Shown here piece by piece: positions 1 through 7,214 of a DNA stretch of 34,184 nt (the stretch's first letter is position 1; the number at the start of each line of letters is the position of its first letter). Source of the stretch: Spirochaetota bacterium (GTDB lineage Bacteria; Spirochaetota; Spirochaetia; Treponematales; Rectinemataceae); assembly GCA_029265615.1 (NCBI GenBank), contig JAJUIB010000024.1:1-34184 (forward strand). The letters are read 5' to 3'. The notes beneath the pieces were generated by a model, which was given only the letters and a program-made list of their open reading frames with translations, was not told where the DNA came from and searched no databases. The position numbers and the translations under genes are program-made.

Positions 1-141
1 ATTGGCATGATAAGCCACTCCTCGTCGAGGAGTTCAAGAAATCTGAAACGGAGGATGCCCATCCTCCCCTGTCGGCCTGACGCTCCAGCGGGGGCATTTC
101 TACGTTGCGGGAATAGGGGTCATTTCTACTTTGCATTGACA
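1..141. mobile_element. Probable end of an IS21-like insertion sequence
   Basis: Two near-identical copies of a terminal-type repeat lie in tandem: 90-108 and 116-134 (GGGGgCATTTCTACgTTGC and GGGGtCATTTCTACtTTGC, 17 of 19 identical, 26-base period). The block ends in TGACA at 137-141, so on the other strand the element would begin TGTCAATGCAAAGTAG. Multiple internal repeats next to a TG...CA end are a known feature of IS21-family elements. Two short perfect inverted repeats precede it (17-33, ACTCCTCG around a central T; 50-67, GGAGGATG with a 2-base loop). The transposase genes would lie to the left of the window, so the family assignment is by end structure only. Confidence 0.5.
3..80 (+). 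CDS. Possible C-terminal tail of an ORF entering from the left edge
   Basis: An open frame enters at base 3 and stops at TGA 78-80, giving 25 residues beginning WHDKPLLVEEFKK. The codons mostly end in G or C, like real genes here, and the frame stops just before the IS-end repeats, where a transposition gene would finish. The fragment is too short to assign to a family; I do not recognise it as the usual IstB tail. It could be chance. Confidence 0.25.
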   Translation, partial: WHDKPLLVEEFKKSETEDAHPPLSA

Positions 142-177
142 TCTGATATTTCAGGTCTCGCCGGTTTGCAAAAAGCC

Positions 178-186
178 TGATATACT
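178..186 (+). promoter_or_regulatory. Candidate extended -10 promoter for pepF
   Basis: TGaTATACT at 178-186 fits an extended -10 element (TGn plus TATACT). No good -35 hexamer lies 16-18 bases upstream, which is usual for extended -10 promoters. It lies about 100 bases before pepF, downstream of the IS-like end. Confidence 0.4.
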
Positions 187-283
187 CCCCTTTAATGCCT
201 TTGCGCCAGGACGGCGACAGGCGGGATCGCGCCTGAAGAGCGCCGCAACGTATCGCAAGCCCGGAAAGGAGAGACTGTCCGCC

Positions 284-2080
284 ATGCATGAGATCCCACT
301 TCGCAAGGATGTGCCTCTAGCCCACCGCTGGAATCTTGAAAAGCTTGCGCCGAGCCCCGAGGCCTGGGAAAAGGCCTTTAAGGACTACGAGGCGATGATT
401 CCCCGCATCGAGAACTTCAAGGGAAGTCTCGGAAAGGGTGCCGACTCCTTTTTGGCGGCTCTCGCCTTCAGCCGCGAAATCGGCGTTCTCGAGGAACGGC
501 TTTACTACTACGCCGATCTTCGGGTTACCGAGGACGAGGGAGACGCCGAGTCCCGGGGGCGGAGCGCCCGGTTTATGATGGCTGCGACGCGGGCGCAGGG
601 CGCCTGGGCCTGGTTCACGCCGGAAATCCAAGCCCTTGACTCTGACTACGTCGCGCGCTGTCTTGCCGACCCCCGTTTTGCCGACTACAAGGTCTTCATC
701 GAAAAACTTCTTCGCTTCAAGCCCCATGTGCTTTCTGAGAGGGAAGAGCGCCTTCTCGCCCTTCAGGCTGACGCGAACGGCACCCCACAGGAGGCATTTT
801 CCGTTCTCACGAATGTCGATATTGATTTCGGCGTCGTCGAGACAAGCGAGGGCGCGCGGCCTCTCACGCAATCGACCTTCGCCTCGTTTATGCGGAACCC
901 CGACCGTGACCTCCGCCGCAGGGCCTACCTACAGTTTTATAAGGGCTACGAGGCACACAAGAACACGCTCGCGTCGCTCTATGCGGGGCAGGTGAAGCTC
1001 GACAAGTACCGCGCCGAGGTGCGCAACTACCCCTCATCGCGCGCCGCCGCGCTCTTCCCCGATGACGTGCCCGAGGCAGTCTATGACAACCTCGTCGGCA
1101 CGGTGAATGCGCACCTTTCCGTCCTTCACGAGTACTACGAGATCCGGAAGCGCGCTCTCAAGCTTGATGAGCTTAGGCACTACGATGTCTATGTGCCGCT
1201 CGCTCCCGAGGCAAGGGCGGAGCACTCCTACGAGGAGGCGGTCGCGCTCATCGCAGACGCCCTTACCCCCCTTGGCGAGGAGTATGTGGGAACGCTCCGC
1301 GCGGGTCTCCTCGGCGGCTGGGTCGATCGCTACGAGAACAAGGGGAAGCGATCAGGCGCCTTTTCCGCCGGCTCCTTCTCGGGCGAGCCATACATTCTCA
1401 TGAACTACAAGTCCGATGTCCTCCGCGACGTCTTCACGCTTGCGCACGAGGGCGGACATTCGATGCACTCCTACTATTCAGCGAGGTCGAACCCCTTTCA
1501 TTCCTACAACTACACCATTTTCGAGGCGGAAGTGGCGAGCACCTTCAACGAGCAGCTCCTCTTCAAGTACCTCTATGAACGCGCGCGCGGCGATGCGGAG
1601 CGGGCGAGCCTCATGGCGAACAAGGTGGACGACCTTCTCGCCACGCTCTTCCGCCAAACGATGTTCGCCGAATTCGAAAAGCGGAGCCACGAGATGCTCG
1701 AGGCAGGCGAGGCGCTCACGGTGGACAGCCTGAGGGCCGAGTACCGGAAGCTGCTTGAGAAGTACTTCGGACCCGCCATGGTGTTCGAAGGGGTTTCCGA
1801 CCTCGAGGGGCTCAGGATCCCCCATTTCTACAACTCGTTCTACGTCTATAAGTACTCGACCGGCATTTCCGCCGCAATTGCGCTTTCAAAACGCGTTCTT
1901 TCAGGCGGTGCGCGCGAACGCGAGGATTACTTCCGTTTTCTCTCCTCAGGCGGCTCGCGCTTCCCGATCGAGGCGCTCAAGGTCGCGGGGGTCGACATGT
2001 CGAAGCCCGCGCCGATCGAAGCGGCCTGCGCCGAGTTCGCCGAAAACGTCGCCGAGCTCAAGCGCCTCCTCAAGGTTTAG
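284..2080 (+). CDS. pepF: Oligoendopeptidase F (M3 zinc metallopeptidase)
   Basis: This is a cytosolic zinc peptidase that cuts short oligopeptides in peptide turnover and nutrition. The 598-residue length is typical of PepF (about 600). The HExxH zinc motif is H388-E389-G-G-H392 and the third ligand is E416 in the FEAEVAS segment, 24 residues after the second histidine, as in family M3. The C-terminal part contains the GISAAIALSKRV segment seen in PepF proteins. There is no signal peptide or membrane segment. The ATG at 284 follows an AAAGGAGA Shine-Dalgarno at 265-272. The next gene, mtn, is on the same strand about 80 bases on, with a GC hairpin between. The peptide importer elsewhere in the window could supply substrates, but it is not linked to pepF. 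Confidence 0.95.
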   Translation: MHEIPLRKDVPLAHRWNLEKLAPSPEAWEKAFKDYEAMIPRIENFKGSLGKGADSFLAALAFSREIGVLEERLYYYADLRVTEDEGDAESRGRSARFMMAATRAQGAWAWFTPEIQALDSDYVARCLADPRFADYKVFIEKLLRFKPHVLSEREERLLALQADANGTPQEAFSVLTNVDIDFGVVETSEGARPLTQSTFASFMRNPDRDLRRRAYLQFYKGYEAHKNTLASLYAGQVKLDKYRAEVRNYPSSRAAALFPDDVPEAVYDNLVGTVNAHLSVLHEYYEIRKRALKLDELRHYDVYVPLAPEARAEHSYEEAVALIADALTPLGEEYVGTLRAGLLGGWVDRYENKGKRSGAFSAGSFSGEPYILMNYKSDVLRDVFTLAHEGGHSMHSYYSARSNPFHSYNYTIFEAEVASTFNEQLLFKYLYERARGDAERASLMANKVDDLLATLFRQTMFAEFEKRSHEMLEAGEALTVDSLRAEYRKLLEKYFGPAMVFEGVSDLEGLRIPHFYNSFYVYKYSTGISAAIALSKRVLSGGAREREDYFRFLSSGGSRFPIEALKVAGVDMSKPAPIEAACAEFAENVAELKRLLKV

Positions 2081-2084
2081 GACT

Positions 2085-2107
2085 TTCGCGCGCGAGGCGC
2101 GCGCGAA
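2085..2107 (+). repeat. GC-rich hairpin between pepF and mtn
   Basis: TTCGCGCGC (2085-2093) pairs perfectly with GCGCGCGAA (2099-2107) around a 5-base loop. No T-run follows, so it is not a standard intrinsic terminator. It could attenuate, protect an mRNA end, or simply reflect CG-rich spacer DNA. Confidence 0.4.
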
Positions 2108-2161
2108 GGCGCTTGCCTTTACCGCGCCATGCGCCGACAATGGAGCATGGCGGGAGGAGCA

Positions 2162-2860
2162 ATGCGGGGTATCGGGATCGTGTTTGCCGTCGAGCGCGAG
2201 GCGCGCGCGACGCTTGAGGACGCGTCGTTTGAGTGGACGCCGCTCGGCCCCTCGCTTTGGGCTTCCGCGCGGCATTCGCTCCGACTTGCGGTCTCGGGCG
2301 TCGGCAAGGCCTTCGCGGTCTTTGCGCTTTCGCGCGTTGCCGAGGGGGCGAATCTCATTCTCTCGTTTGGGACGGCGGGAAGCCTCAAGGGGGAGGAGGC
2401 TGTCGGATCCTTCGTTCTCGCACGCGAGGCGGTCGAATACGACATGGATGCGGCCGCCTTGCGCTTCCCTCCCGGTGTGACGCCGTACAGCGGCATGAGC
2501 GATCCCGTCATCCGCTCCGCCTCCGACGCGGCCCTCGGCCATGCACGTGCGGCGATGGCCGCAGCGGGCCTGCGCTTTTTCGAGGGACGCATCGCTTCGG
2601 GCGACGCCTTTCTCAACGATCCGGTGCGCTCGCGCTTCATACGGGAACACACGGGTGCCGATGCGGTGGATATGGAAAGCGCCGCGCTTGCGAAGATAAC
2701 GCGCTACCGCCTTCCGGGCGTCGACTTCCTCGCGATTCGCGCTCTTAGTGATTCGTCCAACCGCCTCTCGCCTCGCACCTGGTGCGCCGATGCCGAGGGG
2801 CTCTGCGTCGCCTTCCCGCGCATCCTCCGCGGGCTCCTCAGTCTGCGCGAAGCGGCGTAG
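2162..2860 (+). CDS. mtn: 5'-methylthioadenosine/S-adenosylhomocysteine nucleosidase family protein
   Basis: This is a purine nucleoside phosphorylase/MTAN fold enzyme, expected to split MTA and SAH to adenine plus the thioribosyl product in methionine salvage and removal of methylation by-products. At 232 residues it matches the usual 230. Active-site positions known from E. coli MTAN are in register: E11 (E12 there), the VDMES motif with E172 (E174), and the RALSD motif with D197 (D197). The glycine-rich SFGTAGSL segment (68-75) lies where the family binds nucleoside and ribose. I chose ATG 2162 because the protein then starts MRGIGIVFAVE, directly at the first beta strand, with GGGAGGAG at 2152-2159, although the spacing is short. 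In-frame ATGs at 2129 and 2147 are possible. Futalosine hydrolase is a related alternative. Confidence 0.85.
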   Translation: MRGIGIVFAVEREARATLEDASFEWTPLGPSLWASARHSLRLAVSGVGKAFAVFALSRVAEGANLILSFGTAGSLKGEEAVGSFVLAREAVEYDMDAAALRFPPGVTPYSGMSDPVIRSASDAALGHARAAMAAAGLRFFEGRIASGDAFLNDPVRSRFIREHTGADAVDMESAALAKITRYRLPGVDFLAIRALSDSSNRLSPRTWCADAEGLCVAFPRILRGLLSLREAA

Positions 2861-2894
2861 CCTGTGCGCGCTCGCAGGCGCGCTCCGCCAGAGC

Positions 2895-3668
2895 TCACAT
2901 GAGGCCGATACGCGAAAGGGCGACCGACACGGCGGCGAGTGCGGCGGTCTCAGATTTGAGTATCCGCGTGCCGAGTCCCGCGCGGCGAAAGCCCTGCGCT
3001 TCGAGTAGCGCGAGTTCCCGGGCTGTCCAGCCACGTTCGCTTCCCACCGCAAGGCAGAGCGGCGCCACGAGCCCTTCGAGTGCGCCAAGCCGCGGCGCTT
3101 CGTCGCCGGGATGGAGCAGTATGCGCGTACCGGGCGTCGCGCCCAAGGGGGCGGATGCGTCGAGCGCGGCGAGGCAACGATCGAGCGTCCAAAACGTCGC
3201 AACGCGTGGCAGGCGCGGATTCGCTGCCTGCTCGGCACCCTCAATAAGGGGGCGTCTGAACTCACGCTTGCGGAAAAAATCGCTTTCGAGGTAGGACTTC
3301 TCGCCGAGTTCGGTCCCCGAAAGCGAAAGCTCGGCGATGCCGAGGCTCGTGAGGTCCTTGAAGAGGCGGTTCGCCTGAATGGGACGGGGAAAGCCGAGAA
3401 GTAGCCGTATGGGCGCAAGGGGCGGCGGCTCGCCCGCTGGGCCTTCGAATGCCGCAAAGCGGAGGACGAGGCCTTCTTCGTCAAGACGCTCGACGAGGGC
3501 TTCACCGACTGTTCCAGGCGCGGGCCCGAAGGCCTCGTCGACGGCGATGCCGGCAAGGACGCGGTCGCCTTTTCGTTTTTTGAGCACCTTGCGGATGTGC
3601 TCCTCGCGTCGGTCACCGCGGGGGAGAAGCGTGCCGCATTCCCCGGGTTCCAAAATGACCATATTCAC
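2895..3668 (-). CDS. rsmE: 16S rRNA (uracil1498-N3)-methyltransferase
   Basis: RsmE uses SAM to methylate N3 of U1498 in 16S rRNA during 30S maturation. The protein (257 residues) has the family's N-terminal PUA-like part and a C-terminal SPOUT trefoil-knot domain. The two knot motifs are visible as AVGSERGW (207-214, usually IGPEGG) and LGTRILKSETA (232-242, usually LGxRILRxETA). The first motif deviates by P to S and G to R but is positioned correctly. The first codon of the frame is GTG at 3668; an ATG two codons in (3662) is better placed behind AGGG at 3671-3674, so the real start may be 3662. It converges on mtn with a 34-base gap and no clear terminator between them. Confidence 0.9.
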   Translation of the reverse strand: MNMVILEPGECGTLLPRGDRREEHIRKVLKKRKGDRVLAGIAVDEAFGPAPGTVGEALVERLDEEGLVLRFAAFEGPAGEPPPLAPIRLLLGFPRPIQANRLFKDLTSLGIAELSLSGTELGEKSYLESDFFRKREFRRPLIEGAEQAANPRLPRVATFWTLDRCLAALDASAPLGATPGTRILLHPGDEAPRLGALEGLVAPLCLAVGSERGWTARELALLEAQGFRRAGLGTRILKSETAALAAVSVALSRIGLM

Positions 3669-3912
3669 GCCCTAATGCTACTCCGCGGGCCTTCCGCGCG
3701 TAAAGGCCGCATACGGGTCGTGCGGTGCGGGGACCCTGCGACTTGCACGCAAACATGGAGGCCGGTTAAGCGTGGCAGGGTGGAAAAAAGGGGCGCAGGG
3801 CGGGGAGAGAAGCCGCCATGCGCCCCCGACATAGTGCCAAACGCCGCGCGGGAAGGCTTACGGGCGTCGTGCATATCCGTTACGGAAAACAGGGCATACC
3901 GTTTGGCTGTGC
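3669..3912. other. Intergenic region between rsmE and the fab operon
   Basis: These 244 bases contain no convincing gene. They hold the terminator of the upstream minus-strand operon (3784-3827) and should contain the promoter of rsmE, but I see no clear -35/-10 pair on the minus strand. Confidence 0.6.
3784..3827 (-). terminator. Rho-independent terminator of the fab operon
   Basis: On the minus strand GGGGCGCA (3826-3819) pairs perfectly with TGCGCCCC (3797-3790), with an inner GGCGG/CCGCC stem, and is followed at once by six T (3789-3784). It lies 86 bases past the last candidate gene of the fabH-F-Z-V operon. Confidence 0.85.
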
Positions 3913-4080
3913 CTAGCTGCCGTCGTCCCCCTCGCGAAGCCCGCCTTCCCGCGCCTTCGTTTTTTTTAGCCGTTCGGAGAGTTCGCGGATCCAGCGCTCG
4001 AGCCTGCGGCGGCGGTCAAACCGCCGCGTTTCGGCGTGATCCGCGGCGAAGGGGCCTCTGCGGCCTCTCGCGATTCGCAT
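3913..4080 (-). CDS. Small charged ORF downstream of fabV
   Basis: A 55-codon frame starts at ATG 4080, 15 bases after the fabV stop, and ends at TAG 3913-3915, before the operon terminator. The product is strongly basic and then mixed-charge: a run of Arg around RRFDRRRRLERW, then IRELSERLKKTKAREGG, with heptad-like Leu/Ile spacing that suggests one short amphipathic helix. A GGGG lies upstream but there is no clear Shine-Dalgarno, and an A8 tract (3964-3971 on the plus strand reads T8) falls within the gene. I recognise no family. It may be a real small protein co-transcribed with fatty-acid synthesis or only spacer DNA. Confidence 0.35.
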   Translation of the reverse strand: MRIARGRRGPFAADHAETRRFDRRRRLERWIRELSERLKKTKAREGGLREGDDGS

Positions 4081-4095
4081 CGCCACGGCGCGCCC

Positions 4096-5316
4096 CTACC
4101 GCCTCGCAAGGGGGTCGTAGTCGGGTGCGATCTCCGCTTCATAATCGACACCCGGCACCTCGAAGCCATGCGCGCGGAGGAAGTCGCCGCGGAAGCCATC
4201 GAGGTCGGCAAGCTCACGGAGGTTTTCCTCGGTGATATGCGCCATCCGCGCCTCGACCTCTGCCTGGACACCAGGAGACATTTCGAGCTCGTCGATTCTG
4301 ATTCGCCCCTCCGCATCGCGCGGCGGCTCTGCCCGCCCGCCGCCGGGGGCCGCGATATAGAGTCGTTCGCGGTAGAGCCTGTCGATCTGTGCGATGCAGT
4401 CCTCGTGGCTACCCCGCTCCTTCATGACCTTGAAGAGCGTCGAGACGTAGAGCGGGATCACGGGAATCACCGCGCTTGCGCGGGTCACGACGGCCTTGTC
4501 GATCGAAACGTAGGCGGAGAGCCCATCGGTCGCATAACGCGCTGACAGATTCTTCGCGGTCGCCTCGAGGTGCGCCTTGGCGCGTCCGATCGTGCCGTCG
4601 CGGTAGATGGGCCAGGAGAGTGCAGGACCCACATAGGAGTATGCGACGGTGATCGCCTCGGGGGCAAGGACGCCGCCAGAGCGGAGCGCATCGATCCAGA
4701 GCGCCCAATCTTCACCGCCCATCACCTTGACGGTTTCCGTAGCCTCCTCCTCGGTGGCGGGTTCGGCGGAGGCCTCGAAGAGGCGCCCGGTGAAGGCATC
4801 TACTGTGCGGCCGCGGTAGGCTGAGCCGAGGGGTTTGATGACGGACTTCCAGAGCTTTCCCGTTTCGGGATCGGTTCTGACCGGCGAGGCGAGCGAGTAC
4901 ACGACGAGGTCGTAGCGGATGCCAAGTTCGCGCGCGGCCGCGACGGCGGCTTCTTTCGCCTCGCGGGAGAAGGCGTCTTGGTCGATCGTACGCGAGGGAA
5001 TGCCCGCATCTCGTGATGCCGCTTCGAAGGCACGGTTGTTGTACCATCCCGGCGTGCCGGTTTTTGTGGCGCTTGGCGCCTTTTCAAAGGAAAAGCCGAC
5101 CGTCGCCGCTCCGAAGCCGAAAGCCGCCGCGATCCGCGAGGCGAGGCCGTAGCCCGTCGAGGCGCCGATGACAAGGGCTGCCTTGGGGCCCGGGAGCTGT
5201 GCGTAGGCGTGACGGCGTGCGCGGATGTAGTCGACTTGACGAAGCGTCTCGCGCTCGCAGCCCTGGGGGTGCGCGTTGATACAGATGTTGTTGCGGACCA
5301 TGGGTTTGAGTGTCAT
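4096..5316 (-). CDS. fabV: Trans-2-enoyl-ACP/CoA reductase, FabV/TER family
   Basis: This NADH-dependent enzyme reduces trans-2-enoyl-ACP (or -CoA) in the last step of each elongation cycle. It is a monomeric short-chain-dehydrogenase-like protein of about 400 residues; this one has 406. It begins MTLKPMVRNNICINAHPQGC, the signature start of the family. The dinucleotide-binding loop is VIGASTGYGLASR (49-61). The catalytic Y-x8-K pair is Y238 and K247 in PIYRDGTIGRAK, the spacing that separates FabV from FabI (Y-x6-K). The start at 5316 overlaps the fabZ stop by four bases (ATGA) and is preceded by AAGGAG (5330-5325). FabV enzymes are typically triclosan-tolerant. It is the only enoyl reductase in this operon. 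Confidence 0.95.
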   Translation of the reverse strand: MTLKPMVRNNICINAHPQGCERETLRQVDYIRARRHAYAQLPGPKAALVIGASTGYGLASRIAAAFGFGAATVGFSFEKAPSATKTGTPGWYNNRAFEAASRDAGIPSRTIDQDAFSREAKEAAVAAARELGIRYDLVVYSLASPVRTDPETGKLWKSVIKPLGSAYRGRTVDAFTGRLFEASAEPATEEEATETVKVMGGEDWALWIDALRSGGVLAPEAITVAYSYVGPALSWPIYRDGTIGRAKAHLEATAKNLSARYATDGLSAYVSIDKAVVTRASAVIPVIPLYVSTLFKVMKERGSHEDCIAQIDRLYRERLYIAAPGGGRAEPPRDAEGRIRIDELEMSPGVQAEVEARMAHITEENLRELADLDGFRGDFLRAHGFEVPGVDYEAEIAPDYDPLARR

Positions 5317-5912
5317 GGGGTGCTCTCCTTGTTGCTGTGAGCCGCGCCGCGTGACGCGCCGCGTGACGCGCCTGCCCGTGCCATCTCGCCGCCGATTTCC
5401 GACAGCGCCGCGGCGCGCTCCGCCTGCCGCCCCTCGGGCGTCGCGGCGGCGGCCGAGGCACCGACGATGCAGAGCCACTCCGCCTCGATGGCGAGCTCGC
5501 TCTCGACAAAGCCGCGGCCGCGCTGATGCACGATGCTCGAGGAGGCGCGGATGTTTTCAACCTCCATGATGAAAAGCTCACCCGGCCTTACAGGCCGCCG
5601 GAAGCGTGCCTCCTTTACCTTTGCAAGGAGGAAGGTGCCCGCTGCCTTGACGCCCTGGAGTTTCACCCCGACGCCGCCGCACTGTGCGAGCGTTTCGATG
5701 AGGATGACGCCCGGTACGACCGGAAAGCCCGGAAAGTGGCCCGCAAAGAAGAAATCCGAGGCAGTAAAGCGCCGCTCGCCGCGGATCGCGGCGCCCTCGA
5801 CCTCGACGTAATCGACGAAGAGGAAGGGCGGCCGGTGCGGGAGGAGCTCCTCGATTTCGCTGCCGCGCGCGGCGATGACGCCTGAGCCCATTACATTATC
5901 CGTCGCGCTCAT
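5313..5912 (-). CDS. fabZ: 3-hydroxyacyl-ACP dehydratase FabZ with extra C-terminal tail
   Basis: FabZ removes water from 3-hydroxyacyl-ACP during fatty-acid elongation and works as a hotdog-fold oligomer. The LPHRPPFLFVD segment (24-34) and GHFPGFPVVPGV (58-69) are present; the catalytic histidine is H59 and the acidic partner is E73 in LIETLAQ. The family is about 145 residues, but this protein has 199: from about residue 153 it carries an Ala/Arg/Glu/Gly-rich tail ending in GASRGASRGAAHSN. The GASR repeat comes from a perfect 12-base tandem duplication (plus strand 5344-5355 and 5356-5367). Start and stop overlap the neighbouring fab genes by four bases each, so translation is probably coupled. 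Confidence 0.9.
   Translation of the reverse strand: MSATDNVMGSGVIAARGSEIEELLPHRPPFLFVDYVEVEGAAIRGERRFTASDFFFAGHFPGFPVVPGVILIETLAQCGGVGVKLQGVKAAGTFLLAKVKEARFRRPVRPGELFIMEVENIRASSSIVHQRGRGFVESELAIEAEWLCIVGASAAAATPEGRQAERAAALSEIGGEMARAGASRGASRGAAHSNKESTP
5344..5367. repeat. 12-bp tandem repeat inside fabZ
   Basis: GCGCCGCGTGAC occurs twice in direct tandem (5344-5355, 5356-5367) and a third partial copy begins at 5368. It encodes the GASR-GASR repeat in the tail of FabZ. Confidence 0.8.
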
Positions 5913-7204
5913 AGGCTGGCCTTCTTGAAGACGAGGACGGCGTTGTGGCCGCCGAAGCCGAGCGAGCCTGCGGCGGCCGCGGCGATGGGAAGAAAGACGC
6001 CGTGATTCGGGACATAATCGAGGTCGCAGCCTGATTCGATGTCGGGTGACTCGAGGTTGATCGTCGGCGGCACGAAGCCCTCTTCAATCGCTTTGACACA
6101 GACCAAGGCTTCGACAGCGCCGGCCGCGGCGATCATGTGGCCGGTCATACTCTTGGTCGAGGAGACTTTGAGCCGTGATGCGTGCGCGCCGAAGGCCTTT
6201 TTGAGCATGAGCGTTTCGACGGGGTCGTTAATCGCTGTCGAGGTGCCGTGTGCATTGTAATAGGCGATCTCTTCGGGGCCTAGCCCCGCATCCTCGAGCG
6301 CGGCGCGCATGGCGCGAACACAGCCCGAAGCACCGGGATCGGGCGCGGTGAGATGGTAGGCGTCGCAGCTTGCGCCGTAGCCCGCGAGTTCGGCGTAGAT
6401 CCGCGCGCCGCGCGCGACGGCCCTGTCCCAGTCTTCGAGCATAAGGACCGCCGCGCCCTCGCCGATCACGAACCCATCGCGGCCCTTGTCAAAGGGGCGC
6501 GATGCCTTTTCCGGCGTCTCGTTGTAGGCGGTGGAAAGGGCCTGGAGGCGGCAAAATCCGCCCATCGCGAATTCGTTGATCGCCGCCTCGGTGCCGCCTG
6601 CGAGTACCGCGTCGCAGCGGCCCGAGCGTATGAGATCGAGGGCTTGTCCGAGTGCGTCGGAGCCCGAGGCGCAGGCGGTGACGGCAGTGAGGGCGGGGCC
6701 GCCGAGCCCAAGTCGCATCGCCACGTTCCCCGCCGCCTCATTGGCGATCATGAGCGGTACCGTCATGGGGAGCATGCGCCCCGGGCCCGCCTCGAGGAGT
6801 TTTTTGTGCGATTCAAGACAGACATCGATGCCGCCGATTCCGTTCCCGATTACAGCGCCGATGCGCTCGGCGCGGAAGGGGCCGCGCATCCCCTCGCCGG
6901 CAGGCTCCTCGGCGGCTCCGCCTTCTCGCTCAGGCAGACCCGCGTCGCGCCAGGCCTGCACGGCCGCGGCTACCGCATACTGGCTGAAAAGCGCCATCTT
7001 GCGCGCCTCTTTCTTGTCCATGTAGAGCGCAGGTTCGAAGTCCTTTACCTCGCAAGCGACGCGGGCCTCAAGGCGGGAGGCGTCGAACTTGGTGACGGGG
7101 CCGGCGCCCGAGCGTCCGGCTTTGATGGCGGACCAAAAGGCGGCGACGTCATTCCCCAGGGGACTTATGACACCGAGTCCGGTGATGGCAACGCGTTTGT
7201 GCAT
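5909..7204 (-). CDS. fabF: 3-oxoacyl-ACP synthase II
   Basis: FabF condenses malonyl-ACP with a growing acyl-ACP. The Cys-His-His triad is C178 (TACASGSDAL), H319 (YNAHGTSTAIND) and H356 (KSMTGHMIAAAG), typical of the FabF/FabB class. The product is 431 residues; compared with the usual 410-415 there is an extra acidic/glycine-rich loop at about 93-112. I chose ATG 7204 because the protein then starts MHKRVAITGLGVISPLG, and AAGGAG (7216-7211) lies six bases upstream, overlapping the TAA of fabH. The longer frame to 7267 would run into fabH. The stop overlaps the fabZ start by four bases. Confidence 0.95.
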   Translation of the reverse strand: MHKRVAITGLGVISPLGNDVAAFWSAIKAGRSGAGPVTKFDASRLEARVACEVKDFEPALYMDKKEARKMALFSQYAVAAAVQAWRDAGLPEREGGAAEEPAGEGMRGPFRAERIGAVIGNGIGGIDVCLESHKKLLEAGPGRMLPMTVPLMIANEAAGNVAMRLGLGGPALTAVTACASGSDALGQALDLIRSGRCDAVLAGGTEAAINEFAMGGFCRLQALSTAYNETPEKASRPFDKGRDGFVIGEGAAVLMLEDWDRAVARGARIYAELAGYGASCDAYHLTAPDPGASGCVRAMRAALEDAGLGPEEIAYYNAHGTSTAINDPVETLMLKKAFGAHASRLKVSSTKSMTGHMIAAAGAVEALVCVKAIEEGFVPPTINLESPDIESGCDLDYVPNHGVFLPIAAAAAGSLGFGGHNAVLVFKKASL

Positions 7205-7214
7205 GCTGTACTCC

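Noticed and set aside
1946-3616. Minus-strand frame of 556 codons across pepF, mtn and rsmE
   Set aside because: It lies opposite well-supported genes, is rich in Arg, Ser and Pro as expected from GC-rich shadow frames, and shows no motif.
5317-5478. 54-residue upstream extension of fabV
   Set aside because: It runs through fabZ in another frame; the MTLKPMVRNN start with AAGGAG and the ATGA overlap is clearly right.
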